Positions 17,934 to 27,428 of a stretch of DNA of 34,917 bases are shown one piece after another. Under the pieces are notes generated by a model. The model worked only from the letters and a program-made list of their open reading frames with translations. It was not told the DNA's origin and searched no databases. Each line of letters opens with the position of its first letter. The first letter of the stretch is position 1. The translations under genes were made by a program, and so were the position numbers. Source of the stretch: an uncultured Gammaproteobacteria bacterium (GTDB lineage Bacteria > Pseudomonadota > Gammaproteobacteria > GCA-001735895); the NCBI GenBank assembly GCA_937894085.1, contig CALCSG010000474.1:1-34917 (forward strand), given 5' to 3'.

Positions 17934-19309
17934 ATCGGTTGCTCTCCTGAAGGTAGACTGAGGATAAACTCTGCACCACCATCTGTATGTTGTTCGACCC
18001 GCAGGTTTCCCATGCATTGCTTGGTTGCCAGTCCGTAGCTGATGGACAAACCCAGTCCGGTACCAGCACCAACCGCTTTGGTGGTGAAAAAAGGATCAAA
18101 TACCCTGGGTAGATCTTTATCACTGATACCGTAGCCATTATCAATGATATGAATATGCACAAATTTCTGCTGCTGAATCAGGCGAATAGTCAATAATGGC
18201 TTATCAATTTGCTGTAGCGCATCCAGAGCATTTTGTAGCAGGTTAATGAGTATTTGATGAATATGACCTTCATTATTGTTGATAATTAGTTTGTCAGGAT
18301 AGTCATGAATAACCTTAACTTTAACTGGTGAAGCCTGTAACACCCAGCTGATGGCGCGGATGATTACCTGGATTAAGTCAACTGATTGAATGCTCTGATC
18401 CTGTGGAGTGGAATACTGGCTGAGATTGGCAACAATTTGACTGACCCGTTCGGCACCCTCCATTGAGCCTGCGATTAGAGGCGATATATCAGCCATCATT
18501 TTATCGATACGTAACTCTTTACGTAGACGCTTGCGCGTGTCTGTATCGGCATCCGCATGGATGGCATCGATATAAGTGGTAAAATTCGACTGATAGCCTT
18601 TGAGTGCAAACATATTCGCGTACAGAAAGCTGATCGGATTGTTCAGCTCGTGTGCAACTCCAGCAACCAGACGACCCAGTGATGCCATTTTTTCAGATTG
18701 AATGAGTTGCTGCTGTGCCGTTTTCAACTCCTCATGTGCAATTTGTAAAGACTGATAAGCCTTACGTAATTCACCCAGAGGCTTGCCGGTAATAACCAGG
18801 CCGCAGAGCTTGTTATTATGATCAAAGCGGGCATTACAGTTAACTGCAAGGGGAACTGGCTGTTGATCGGTATTGACTAAATCCACTTCGCAGTCAATTA
18901 AAGTTCCGGAGCGAATATGCTCAGGAAATTCGGCTACCATAGGCAGATATTGTTCACTGAATAAACTGGATAAAGGTTGATGAATCAGTTGTTCCTTTTG
19001 CAGCCCGATAGTATCTATAAGGGCCTGGTTTACCTGCTGAATTTTTCCATTGATATCACACACGATGAGAATTTCTGTCATCGCAGATACCACACTTTGA
19101 ATAAAACTCTGTGCATCTTCCAGTGCGGAATTTTTTTCTTCCAGCTCTACCTGATAATGCACAAGATCGGCATAAATTTCATCCATGCGCTGGATGACTT
19201 CTATCCATGCGTGATCTTCAGCCTGGCTGGCCTGTTGTTGCAGTTCGGCCGATATTCCGGCCTGATCGGTCAATCGGGTGGATGAAGATTGAGTCTCAGA
19301 ATTCATCAT
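17930..19309 (-). CDS. hupT: Soluble PAS-domain histidine kinase HupT (HoxJ)
   Basis: Sensor kinase of the H2 signalling pathway, 459 residues, with no membrane helix, so it is cytoplasmic. A coiled-coil-like N-terminus (about 20-68) leads to a PAS domain (about 72-178), a linker helix, the phospho-accepting H220 in VAHELNNPISF, and the ATPase domain with N box NLLQNALDAL and G boxes DNGYGISD and GTGLGLS. In Rhodobacter and Cupriavidus models the kinase inactivates its regulator by phosphorylation when H2 is absent, and HupUV relieves this. Its start overlaps the hupR stop (ATGA) and its stop overlaps the hupU start. Confidence 0.93.
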   Translation of the reverse strand: MMNSETQSSSTRLTDQAGISAELQQQASQAEDHAWIEVIQRMDEIYADLVHYQVELEEKNSALEDAQSFIQSVVSAMTEILIVCDINGKIQQVNQALIDTIGLQKEQLIHQPLSSLFSEQYLPMVAEFPEHIRSGTLIDCEVDLVNTDQQPVPLAVNCNARFDHNNKLCGLVITGKPLGELRKAYQSLQIAHEELKTAQQQLIQSEKMASLGRLVAGVAHELNNPISFLYANMFALKGYQSNFTTYIDAIHADADTDTRKRLRKELRIDKMMADISPLIAGSMEGAERVSQIVANLSQYSTPQDQSIQSVDLIQVIIRAISWVLQASPVKVKVIHDYPDKLIINNNEGHIHQILINLLQNALDALQQIDKPLLTIRLIQQQKFVHIHIIDNGYGISDKDLPRVFDPFFTTKAVGAGTGLGLSISYGLATKQCMGNLRVEQHTDGGAEFILSLPSGEQPI

Positions 19310-20781
19310 GCGGCATCGGTGATGGTCTCAATTTTAGAGTTTTTTTCCAGACCATAACGTTCCATTTTGTTACGTAAACCGACGCGTGACAGTCCCAGTT
19401 CCTGAGCCGTCTGAGTTTTGTTCCAGCGTAAGCGGATTAACGTCTCTTTTAAAATTCTGGCTTCAAGCGATTCGACACGTTCTTTTAATGTACCTTCTAT
19501 ACCGGTGAGTAACTCCATATCCGCCTGTGATTCTGCTGGAGTGGCATGCAGTATATGAGGTGATACCAGTTCAGAACCAAGAATATCTTTTTGTCCCAGT
19601 ACCAGCATACGTTTGATTTCATTCTGCATTTCACGCACATTGCCGGGCCATTGATAAGCTTCAAAGCATTTCAACGCTTCTTCGCTGATACCTTTTACTT
19701 TTTTTCCCAATTGATCCATGGCCTGATTTAACAGGTTAATGGCCAGGGGGGTTATATCATTCCTGCGCTCGCGAAGTGGCGGAATGGATATTTCAAAAGT
19801 GGCCAGCCGGTAAAACAGATCCTGGCGAAATTTTTCGGTCTGTATATCTTCATCCAGATCACGGTTGGTGGCACATATTACCCGTACATCAACTTTTCTT
19901 CGGGTATTGCTGCCCAGAGGCCTTATTTCTCCTTCCTGTAAAACTCGCAGTAACTTGACCTGAAATGCAGGTGAAGTATCGCCGATTTCATCCAGAAAAA
20001 TAGTACCGCCATTGGCCATTTCAAACAGGCCAATTCGATCTGCTGTGGCTCCGGTAAAAGCACCGCTTTTATGTCCAAATAGCTCGCTTTCCAGTAATTC
20101 ATCCGGTAAAGCTCCACAGTTTTCTGCGACAAAGGGTTTATCCTGTCGGAGACTGTTGTAGTGTAATGCTCTGGCGCACAATTCCTTGCCGGTACCTGAT
20201 TCTCCTGTGAGCAAAACATTGACATCATAGGGAGCTACGTTACGCACCAGGTTGCAGACATTATTCATGCAACTTTCAGGGCTTCGAACTATGCCCTGAT
20301 CCCAGTCATAACGTGCTTTCAGGCTGCGACGTTTTTCAATCATAAGCTGTTCAATGGTATCGGGCCTTAGTTTTAACTCGACTGAGAGCAGTTCATTTTC
20401 ACGCTGTAAACGAAACAGGTCAACAGCGTTAGTGAGCTTGCTGATTAATTCATTAGGATGCCATGGTTTGGTGATAAATTGATAAATACCCCCTTCGTTG
20501 ATCGCCTGGATAATATCGCTTGAATCGGTAAACCCGGAAATAATAATGCGAATAATATTGGGATATTCTTCACGAACTCTGGTGCAGAATTCAATACCGG
20601 TCATACCGGGCATGCGCTGGTCACACAGTAAAATCTGTATCCATTCCCGCTGCAGTATCTTTAAAGCTGCCTCTGCATTTTCAGCTGTATGGATATCAAA
20701 CTGTTCATTTAAAATCCGATCAATGGATTCCAGTGAACGAGGTTCGTCATCCACTACAAGAATGCTGGGTAGAGTACTCAT
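19306..20781 (-). CDS. hupR: NtrC-family sigma-54 activator HupR (HoxA)
   Basis: Response regulator expected to activate hydrogenase transcription, 491 residues. The receiver domain has the acidic pair DD (11-12), D54 in [10 protein letters not shown] and K105. The AAA+ domain has Walker A GESGTGKE (193-200), the sigma-54 contact loop GAFTGA (240-245) and Walker [11 protein letters not shown]. The Fis-type helix-turn-helix is near the C-terminus ([18 protein letters not shown]). The presence of GAFTGA implies that it works with sigma-54, matching the -24/-12 candidate before hupS. Its ATG shares a base with the hypB stop (TGATG). Confidence 0.94.
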   Translation of the reverse strand: MSTLPSILVVDDEPRSLESIDRILNEQFDIHTAENAEAALKILQREWIQILLCDQRMPGMTGIEFCTRVREEYPNIIRIIISGFTDSSDIIQAINEGGIYQFITKPWHPNELISKLTNAVDLFRLQRENELLSVELKLRPDTIEQLMIEKRRSLKARYDWDQGIVRSPESCMNNVCNLVRNVAPYDVNVLLTGESGTGKELCARALHYNSLRQDKPFVAENCGALPDELLESELFGHKSGAFTGATADRIGLFEMANGGTIFLDEIGDTSPAFQVKLLRVLQEGEIRPLGSNTRRKVDVRVICATNRDLDEDIQTEKFRQDLFYRLATFEISIPPLRERRNDITPLAINLLNQAMDQLGKKVKGISEEALKCFEAYQWPGNVREMQNEIKRMLVLGQKDILGSELVSPHILHATPAESQADMELLTGIEGTLKERVESLEARILKETLIRLRWNKTQTAQELGLSRVGLRNKMERYGLEKNSKIETITDAA

Positions 20782-21683
20782 CAGGCGACTTCAACGACGA
20801 CTGGCTCAGCTTGCTGAGGTTGATAGCCGATTAACTTACTTTGACGTGCCAGCCGAATCCACTGGTACCAGTCTTCCATACCTTCTCCACTAATCGCGGA
20901 GACCTGCAAAATCTGGATTCCGGGGTTGACCTGTCGGGCATACTTTATGCACTTGTCGATATCGAACTGTAGATAGGGCAGCAGGTCAATTTTATTGAGT
21001 AACAAAAGGTCAGCGGCATGGAACATATCCGGGTATTTGATCGGTTTGTCTTCGCCTTCGGTGATAGACAGGATGGCTACCTTGTGGGCTTCACCGAGGT
21101 CGAAGGCTGCCGGACAAACCAGGTTGCCGACATTTTCGATGAACAATACCGAAGTTTCTTCTGGTTTTAGATGCTCGATGGCATGCCCTATCTGGTGTGC
21201 ATCCAGATGGCAGCCTTTACCGGTGTTGATTTGCAAAGCGGGTACACCGGTTGCTCTGATACGATCTGCATCGTGACTGGTTTCCTGATCACCTTCGATA
21301 ACTGCCAGAGGAATTTCGTCTTTGAGGTCGCTCAGGGTACGTGTTAACAGCGTCGTTTTACCTGATCCCGGGCTGGAAACAAGATTTAACGTGAGTATGC
21401 CCCTGCTGGTAAACAGACCCCGGTTGGCATTCGCATATTCATTGTTTTTACCCAGAATATCCTGTTCGATTTTAACCATACGCGACTGACTCATACCGGG
21501 TGCATGGGCATGTGCCGGACCATGACCATAGTGATGATGGTCATGCTCAGAATGATCTACATGTGTGTGATCATGATCATGGTCGTGTGAATGCTCATGA
21601 CTATGGCCTTCTTCGTGTGAGTGGTGATGGGGTTCACCTTCAATTCGGGATTCGCCTTCACCACAACCGCATACTGTACACAT
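20781..21683 (-). CDS. hypB: Hydrogenase nickel-insertion GTPase HypB with a His-rich N-terminus
   Basis: GTPase and metallochaperone that delivers Ni2+ with HypA, 300 residues. It begins with the high-affinity metal motif CTVCGCG, followed by a stretch with about 20 histidines in residues 19-61 that probably stores nickel. The GTPase domain has G1 [10 protein letters not shown], the metal-site motif GCHLDAH, and G4 NKIDLLPY. A strong ribosome binding site (AGGAG) sits 7 bases before the ATG. The 53-base gap to hypX is one of the few breaks in this operon, so extra promoter activity here is possible. Confidence 0.96.
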   Translation of the reverse strand: MCTVCGCGEGESRIEGEPHHHSHEEGHSHEHSHDHDHDHTHVDHSEHDHHHYGHGPAHAHAPGMSQSRMVKIEQDILGKNNEYANANRGLFTSRGILTLNLVSSPGSGKTTLLTRTLSDLKDEIPLAVIEGDQETSHDADRIRATGVPALQINTGKGCHLDAHQIGHAIEHLKPEETSVLFIENVGNLVCPAAFDLGEAHKVAILSITEGEDKPIKYPDMFHAADLLLLNKIDLLPYLQFDIDKCIKYARQVNPGIQILQVSAISGEGMEDWYQWIRLARQSKLIGYQPQQAEPVVVEVA

Positions 21684-21736
21684 TGGTCTACTCCTGTTGT
21701 TTCATAAAATGTTGTTTGTCGTGATGACATTGGTCA

Positions 21737-23440
21737 TCAGTCAATTTGTAAATCTGCATTTTTTCGTCGATGCAGGGCAATAGTCATTGGCGTGCGTGAT
21801 TTTGGCACTTTATACACAAAGTTGTAACGGGCAATGTGGTAACTCGGGTCAAAACCATAAAAATTCTGTTTCATTCTCGCCAGTTCCTGTTGTCTGTATT
21901 CGGCCAGTGGCTTTTGTTTTTCATCGATCTGGCGTTGTCTTTTTTTCTGTTGCAGGCGCCTGGCGTAACCACTATCGGTGGCCATCTCCAGCGCCTGCTG
22001 TTTGATGGTCTGTATAAATTCGCTGAAATTATTAGTAAACACAGCATCCACCAGACCCACTGCCAGTGCTTCGTCTGTGCCCATAGGTAAACGAGCCTGA
22101 GTAATATGCCTGGCATTCTCTTCAGTTGTGTAATGTGGTAACAGGTAGGTCCAGTATTCTGAGCCATACAGGTTTCCCATATCCTTGTAATGAGGGTTTA
22201 ATATGATGCCCTCACGAGCCCAGACAGCATCCGCAGCACGAGCCAGAAACACACCGCCGGCTCCCGCATTACCCTGCAGGGCCGCAATGGTCAGCTGAGA
22301 TTCGGTGTTAATGATTTCCATCGCCAGATCATCAATGGCATTGATATTACACCAGGATTCATCGGCCGGACTATCACTGGCCTCGATCAGGTTCAGATGC
22401 ATACCATTAGACCAGTAGTCCGGGCCACCCATCAGCACAATGACTTTTGTGTTCTGGCGGCATGCCTGTTGGTAGGCCTGTAATAAACGCTGGCACTGTT
22501 GTGTGCTCATCGCACCGTTATAAAATGGGAAATGCAGGTAACCGACATCTGCTTCCTGCTCATACCAGATATCCTGATAGCCAGTATCTTTATCGGCAAT
22601 AATTTCCGGCAGGTCGGCGATTTCTGTTTCCAGCACCATACAGGCAGGCAATTTAAAGGGGTGGCTGGCAGATTTATCACGCAGATGACCTATCCAGATG
22701 GCACCATCAATCGTCGCTCGACAAATACTGCCACCACAACGAGCGATAATTTCACCTGCTTTGCCGCGTAAACTGTGTTCTGGCTGAGCATCATAAATAA
22801 ACAGTTTACGTCCATACAGTTCATCTGCCACACCGGGAAAACCATCGGCGCTACGAATTTTGCGCAGGATAATAGCGGTATTATCCTGCTGCCAGTCAAT
22901 GGCTCTGGTAGGCTGCAGCATCAGCGGTTGCAGTCTGCCCTGAATAGCGGGGTTTGCATAATCCACCGGCTCGGGTGTAAATGTTCCGCCTTGAAAGCGA
23001 GACACGGCGAGCAGCACGGCTTCGACCACCGCTTCAGTGACTTCAAGATGATATAAGCTGGCCTTGCTTGCACGACGCATTGTAAATTCACCTGTAGCCC
23101 AGATATCACCCGCATCCATCTCACTATTAGCCTGTAAGATTGTCACACCCCAATGCGTTTCATTGTTAACAATCGCCCAGTCCAGGGCAGAAGGGCCGCG
23201 GTCACCGCGAATACCGGGATGTACAATCAGGCAGTTATGCTTGCGCCAGATATCTTCGGCAATAGCACGTTTCAAAAAGGGGGCAATAATTAATTCGGGC
23301 TGGAACAGCTCGACTGCCTGGGAAGCTACCGTATCATTAATATCAAACTCTACCGACACCACATGCCCGAGCTTTTTTAGCTCGACAAACAGCCGTTGTG
23401 ACAGGCTGTTAAAGGCATGGGTGAGAAAAAGAATACGCAT
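21737..23440 (-). CDS. hypX: HypX (HoxX), formyl-THF-dependent CO-ligand maturation enzyme
   Basis: A two-domain protein of 567 residues. The N-terminal half resembles formyltransferase / formyl-THF hydrolase (LFLTHAFNSLSQRL, then VHPGIRGDRGPSALDWAI near residue 80). The C-terminal half resembles enoyl-CoA hydratase (QGNAGAGGVFLARAADAV). HypX of aerobic H2 oxidisers makes the active-site CO from the formyl group of formyl-tetrahydrofolate. The start at 23440 (MRILFLTH) was chosen over a TTG at 23461. It sits between hypE and hypB, within the maturation operon. Confidence 0.93.
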   Translation of the reverse strand: MRILFLTHAFNSLSQRLFVELKKLGHVVSVEFDINDTVASQAVELFQPELIIAPFLKRAIAEDIWRKHNCLIVHPGIRGDRGPSALDWAIVNNETHWGVTILQANSEMDAGDIWATGEFTMRRASKASLYHLEVTEAVVEAVLLAVSRFQGGTFTPEPVDYANPAIQGRLQPLMLQPTRAIDWQQDNTAIILRKIRSADGFPGVADELYGRKLFIYDAQPEHSLRGKAGEIIARCGGSICRATIDGAIWIGHLRDKSASHPFKLPACMVLETEIADLPEIIADKDTGYQDIWYEQEADVGYLHFPFYNGAMSTQQCQRLLQAYQQACRQNTKVIVLMGGPDYWSNGMHLNLIEASDSPADESWCNINAIDDLAMEIINTESQLTIAALQGNAGAGGVFLARAADAVWAREGIILNPHYKDMGNLYGSEYWTYLLPHYTTEENARHITQARLPMGTDEALAVGLVDAVFTNNFSEFIQTIKQQALEMATDSGYARRLQQKKRQRQIDEKQKPLAEYRQQELARMKQNFYGFDPSYHIARYNFVYKVPKSRTPMTIALHRRKNADLQID

Positions 23441-23454
23441 AGTGACAACAGACC

Positions 23455-24507
23455 CTAACAAATTCTCGGCAATTGTTCGCCAGTCAGCCAGTCGACAATC
23501 CGGCTACCACCAAAACTGGTTTCCATCTGTATGAAACCATGCTCGTTTTGAATGACTTCACCGATGATTGCTGCCTGCTGTCCTAATGGGTGAGCCTGCA
23601 TGACCTGTAGCAGGCGCTGCGCATCCTGTTGGGCACAGATGCAGATTAGCTTGCCTTCATTAGCTACATACAACGGATCAAGTCCGAGCAATTCACAGGC
23701 GGCACTGACAGCGGGTTTAACAGGGATACTGCTTTCCTTTAAATTCATGCCCACCTGTGACTGCTGTGCCAGTTCGTTCAATGTGGTCGCCAGACCGCCA
23801 CGGGTCGGGTCACGCAAACAGTGAATAGCGGGTACTGCGCTAACCATATCGGCAATTAGCCCATGCAGGGCGGCGGAGTCAGATTCAATAGTGGTCTCAA
23901 ACTCCAGGTTTTCACGGCTGGACATGATGGCAATGCCATGGTCGCCAATGCTACCACTAACCAGAATAGCATCGCCGGGTCGAGCCAGCTCACCAGAAAT
24001 ATTGACTCCGTCGGGTATACGCCCGATTCCAGTGGTGGTGATAAAAACACCGTCGGCAGAACCCTTGTCGACGACTTTAGTGTCACCCGTTATCACAGGT
24101 ACTCCGGCATCGCTGGCGGCCTGTGCCATACTGATTACGATTTTTTCCAGGTCGGCTAACGGAAAACCTTCTTCAAGGATAAATCCGGCAGACAGGTAAA
24201 GCGGGATGGCACCGGACATCGCAACATCATTAATGGTGCCATGTACCGATAATGAGCCAATATCTCCGCCGGGGAAAAACAGTGGTGAGATGACATGGCC
24301 ATCGGTACTCATCACCATGCGCCCCCCGCTAACCTCAAAGGCGGCCTGATCATTGCCCTGACACAACAGTTCATTATTGAAATGTTTAACAAATATTTCG
24401 TCAATCAATTGTGCCATAGCGCGACCACCGCTACCGTGAGTCATATCGACACTACCTTTACGGATATCAAGACGTGTCGGGAATCGTCTGTTAGTATTTG
24501 GATTCAT
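23455..24507 (-). CDS. hypE: Hydrogenase maturation protein HypE
   Basis: Dehydrates the HypF-delivered thiocarboxamide to a thiocyanate on its own C-terminal cysteine and passes cyanide to the HypC-HypD iron. 350 residues. The ATP-binding AIRS/PurM-like fold shows MTHGSGGRAM near the N-terminus and DPTRGGLATTLNE in the middle. The protein ends in PRIC, so the catalytic C-terminal cysteine is present. The start overlaps the hypD stop (ATGA). Confidence 0.97.
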   Translation of the reverse strand: MNPNTNRRFPTRLDIRKGSVDMTHGSGGRAMAQLIDEIFVKHFNNELLCQGNDQAAFEVSGGRMVMSTDGHVISPLFFPGGDIGSLSVHGTINDVAMSGAIPLYLSAGFILEEGFPLADLEKIVISMAQAASDAGVPVITGDTKVVDKGSADGVFITTTGIGRIPDGVNISGELARPGDAILVSGSIGDHGIAIMSSRENLEFETTIESDSAALHGLIADMVSAVPAIHCLRDPTRGGLATTLNELAQQSQVGMNLKESSIPVKPAVSAACELLGLDPLYVANEGKLICICAQQDAQRLLQVMQAHPLGQQAAIIGEVIQNEHGFIQMETSFGGSRIVDWLTGEQLPRIC

Positions 24508-25667
24508 AACACCGCCTCCTGTATTGAAGGTTCAGGTTGTTGCTCTGTCTGACGGAATCGACCATAGCTCCAGTACGCAGCACAGGCGCCCTCGGATGAA
24601 ACCATGCAGGAACCCATCGGGTTTTCAGGTGTACACACAGTGCCAAATAGTTTGCAGTCGGTGGGCTTTTTAAGCCCGCGGAGGATTCGTGGGCACTCGC
24701 AGCCCTTAACGTCAGAAGCCTGAATATCGGGTACATTGAAACGTTTTTCCGCATCGAACTGTGCATAGCTTTGCTTGATTTTCAGGGCACTGTATGGCAC
24801 CAGTCCCAGTCCGCGCCATTCAAAGCTGCGACGCAGTTCCAGTACTTCGGAAACCAGTTGCTGTGCTTTGAGGTTGCCTTCACGAGTTACTACACGGGTA
24901 TATTCATTTTCCACTTCATGCCGATTCTGGTTTATCTGGCGTATTAGCATCAAAGCCGACTGCATAACATCGAGTGGCTCGAATCCGGCTATAACAACGG
25001 GCTTCTGGAACTCTTCGGCAAAAAACTCATAAGGCTGGCTGCCGATAATGGAGCTGACATGTGAGGGGCCGAAAAAACCGTCAATCAATACAGAGCCTAA
25101 TTCACGTACTTCAGGGGACTCCAGTATGTTCTGGATAGCGGCAGGAGTGAGTACATGGTTGCAGAATACACTGAAGTTTTTTAAGCCTTCACGTTGCGCC
25201 TGCTGGATAGCCACGGCAGTGGGTGGGGTAGTGGTCTCAAACCCGATAGCAAAGAATACGACCTCTCGCTGTGGGTTGTCACGGGCAATTTTCAGCGCAT
25301 CCTGGGTGGAGTAAACCATGCGAATATCGGCACCTTTCGCCTTGATTTTAAGCAGGCTTTTACGTCCACTGGCGGGTACCCGCATCAGGTCACCATAAGT
25401 ACATAGAATGACATCATGCTGTTGAGCCAGTTGAATGGCATTATCGATGCGACCGATGGGTAACACGCAAACCGGACAGCCTGGTCCGTGTACAAATTTT
25501 ACATTTGCAGGCATCAAATCCTGTACGCCATAACGAAATATGGCATGGGTATGGCCCCCGCAAAACTCCATCAGGTTATATTGACGAGCTGGTTCGACCT
25601 CCCGGGCAATAGATCTGGACAGGTTTTGAGCCAGGTCGTGATCGCGGAACTCTTCTACGTATTTCAC
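24504..25667 (-). CDS. hypD: Hydrogenase maturation protein HypD
   Basis: Scaffold on which Fe(CN)2CO is assembled together with HypC, 387 residues. Conserved motifs: FCGGHTHAIFRYG, GPGCPVCVLP (redox and iron-binding cysteines), GFETTTPPTA, and the C-terminal [4Fe-4S] cysteines in CECPRIL, DCKLFG, CTPENPMGSC and EGACAAYW. Full length with all key cysteines. Overlaps hypC (ATGA) upstream and hypE downstream. Confidence 0.97.
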   Translation of the reverse strand: MKYVEEFRDHDLAQNLSRSIAREVEPARQYNLMEFCGGHTHAIFRYGVQDLMPANVKFVHGPGCPVCVLPIGRIDNAIQLAQQHDVILCTYGDLMRVPASGRKSLLKIKAKGADIRMVYSTQDALKIARDNPQREVVFFAIGFETTTPPTAVAIQQAQREGLKNFSVFCNHVLTPAAIQNILESPEVRELGSVLIDGFFGPSHVSSIIGSQPYEFFAEEFQKPVVIAGFEPLDVMQSALMLIRQINQNRHEVENEYTRVVTREGNLKAQQLVSEVLELRRSFEWRGLGLVPYSALKIKQSYAQFDAEKRFNVPDIQASDVKGCECPRILRGLKKPTDCKLFGTVCTPENPMGSCMVSSEGACAAYWSYGRFRQTEQQPEPSIQEAVL

Positions 25668-25900
25668 GGTTGCAGCTCCTGGGTTAAGCCGGCTTCGGCG
25701 AATAGTTGCAGAGTTTTCTCTGCTTCTTGCGGACTGATTTTGTTAAGCGCGTAACCCACGTGAATGAGTACAAAGTCACCCACCTGAACATCTTCCAGCA
25801 GAGCGATAGAAATATCTTTTTTGACTTCACCAACAGCGGCAGTAGCCATCGCTAATGCATGGTCAATGGCCACAATTTTTGCCGGTAATGCTAAACACAT
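25664..25900 (-). CDS. hypC: Hydrogenase maturation chaperone HypC
   Basis: Small chaperone of 78 residues that carries the Fe(CN)2CO unit from HypD to the large subunit. It starts MCLALPAKI; Cys2 becomes the functional N-terminal cysteine after methionine removal. HVGYALNKI is the usual family motif. A second, longer HypC-family protein, HupF, is encoded 4 kb upstream in the same operon, so the two probably divide the work. Starts inside the hypA stop (TAATG). Confidence 0.96.
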   Translation of the reverse strand: MCLALPAKIVAIDHALAMATAAVGEVKKDISIALLEDVQVGDFVLIHVGYALNKISPQEAEKTLQLFAEAGLTQELQP

Positions 25901-26241
25901 TATTCCGCCTCAAGTTCTTTGATTTTCATTTCGTCACCAGCCGTGACCTGTAATTGATGGCTGCCACAATCCGGGCATTCATCAAAACGCTGTTTTATGC
26001 TGACTGACTGCGAGCATTGCATACACCAGGCAGTGCCGGGTACATTAACTATTTTAAGTTTGGCTCCATCGGCCAGACTGTTACGCACAACAACCTCGAA
26101 GCAAAAAATCATCGCTTCAGGTTCGACACTGGAGAGATCTCCAATCTCCAGCCAGACGGTTTTAACTTTACTGAAATGCTGCGTTTGCGCTTCCTTTTGC
26201 AGTACCTGTAAAACGCCTTCACAAAGTGACATTTCATGCAT
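25900..26241 (-). CDS. hypA: Nickel metallochaperone HypA
   Basis: Hands Ni2+ to the large subunit together with HypB, 113 residues. The N-terminal MHEMSLCEGVL supplies the His2 nickel ligand. The zinc site is two CX2C pairs, CMQC and CPDC, separated by about 14 residues. The start overlaps the hupK stop (TGATG) and the stop overlaps hypC, showing tight coupling. Confidence 0.96.
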   Translation of the reverse strand: MHEMSLCEGVLQVLQKEAQTQHFSKVKTVWLEIGDLSSVEPEAMIFCFEVVVRNSLADGAKLKIVNVPGTAWCMQCSQSVSIKQRFDECPDCGSHQLQVTAGDEMKIKELEAE

Positions 26242-27428
26242 CAGATTATGTCCAGATGATAACCGACGCAGGGGTCGATTGCGTTAATCATTATGCGTAT
26301 TAACTGCTTCAGTTCCTGCTCGTCTTTGGCCTTGATGTTGACAAGGCTTTGTGCAATCAGACCCTGAGGATGAAAATTCCACTCGGTGGGCGCCAGAATC
26401 TGGTAATTGGTGATCAGTTGCTGTTCGATTTTAACGTGGTGAATCAGGCGTCCCCTGGCCGCTTCGACCTGTGAGATTGCTGATTGTCCGCTATGTGCAT
26501 CCTGGGTGTTATCAGTGTTGTTAATGGTTTGCAGTAATGCTCGCATTTGCTGTGGTATTTGCGCCAGTTCAACCAGTCTTGCTACCCAGCGGGTAATCAG
26601 ACTGGTATCAAATTCACGATGTAAACAGGCAATCAATGGATGATTAAACTGGCGACTGAGTGACGTGGTTTCATATTGCTTTCCCTGCCAGTCAGGCTGT
26701 TGTATGAACTGACTGGCATTTTCCGCGTTGAACCGGTCGAGCAGTTGCTGCTGATTCAATTCCGGCAGTTGCCCTAACTGGCAGAAACCCTGTGTCGTCC
26801 AGCCATGTTCACAGATAGTCAGTATGGAATGTGCGGCCAGGCAGTCAGTTAGCTTTGACCAGTTGTGTAGACTGTCAACAGTTTTGAACTCTAACCATTG
26901 TTGCAGCGGGATGCAAAAAACCTGATCCTGCAAATAACAATCCAGCTGGTCAATTAATGCTTCAGCTACTGAGATATCGTCATGCATATTGCTATCCAGT
27001 GAGAAAGCCTGGCCCTGCTCGAATAACGCCGATTTAAAATCATTTACCAGGCTGCTCAGAAAAGGTAATTTTTGCTGATTCACTTCCAGTTCGAACAGCC
27101 GGGGCCAGTCCAGAAAAATACGCAGCAGATGCTCCCTGGCAGTTTCAGCAAGTACCAGCAGATCACGTGCATGATGTATGCCGGGGGCATTTTCCAGTTG
27201 TAGCTGTTGCTCGATGCAGGATATTGCTGCACAGGATTGAGCGACTCCACAGATGCTGAATAGCATTGGAATGATAGACAGTGCCTGTTCTGGCGTTTTG
27301 CCGATTAAAAATTTTGCTGCATGTACCGGACGACTGGAAGTCACTTCAACGCATGCGGGTGCGTTTTCATTGCGTCGCAGTATTATTGAAATTTTCCCTT
27401 CAATCGCATTCACAGATTCTGTCTTCAT
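26241..27428 (-). CDS. hupK: HupK, degenerate hydrogenase large-subunit-like assembly protein
   Basis: 395 residues, recognisably related to NiFe large subunits but without a functional metal site. The first ligand motif is SICGVAQSCAA: C60 remains, but the second cysteine is Ala63 and the usual His is replaced. The last motif is DPCVGYHLD: C387 remains, while the second cysteine is Tyr390 and the final His is Asp393. The family is thought to act as a scaffold during Fe(CN)2CO transfer when oxygen is present. Overlaps hupJ (ATGA) and hypA. Confidence 0.9.
   Translation of the reverse strand: MKTESVNAIEGKISIILRRNENAPACVEVTSSRPVHAAKFLIGKTPEQALSIIPMLFSICGVAQSCAAISCIEQQLQLENAPGIHHARDLLVLAETAREHLLRIFLDWPRLFELEVNQQKLPFLSSLVNDFKSALFEQGQAFSLDSNMHDDISVAEALIDQLDCYLQDQVFCIPLQQWLEFKTVDSLHNWSKLTDCLAAHSILTICEHGWTTQGFCQLGQLPELNQQQLLDRFNAENASQFIQQPDWQGKQYETTSLSRQFNHPLIACLHREFDTSLITRWVARLVELAQIPQQMRALLQTINNTDNTQDAHSGQSAISQVEAARGRLIHHVKIEQQLITNYQILAPTEWNFHPQGLIAQSLVNIKAKDEQELKQLIRIMINAIDPCVGYHLDII

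Noticed and set aside
17934-18017. N-terminal extension of the HupU reading frame, which could have been a signal peptide
   Set aside because: It overlaps hupT, is not hydrophobic, and the conserved sensor subunit start MKPFNVLWLQSGG begins at 17933.
21500-21680. CAT/GTG-rich repetitive stretch as a tandem DNA repeat
   Set aside because: It is the His/Asp codon run of the HypB N-terminus; the repetition follows from protein composition.
21722-21739. Seven-base inverted repeat (TGATGAC/GTCATCA) at the hypX end as a terminator
   Set aside because: AT-rich, short, without a T-run, and within an operon whose next gene hypB is needed; probably chance.
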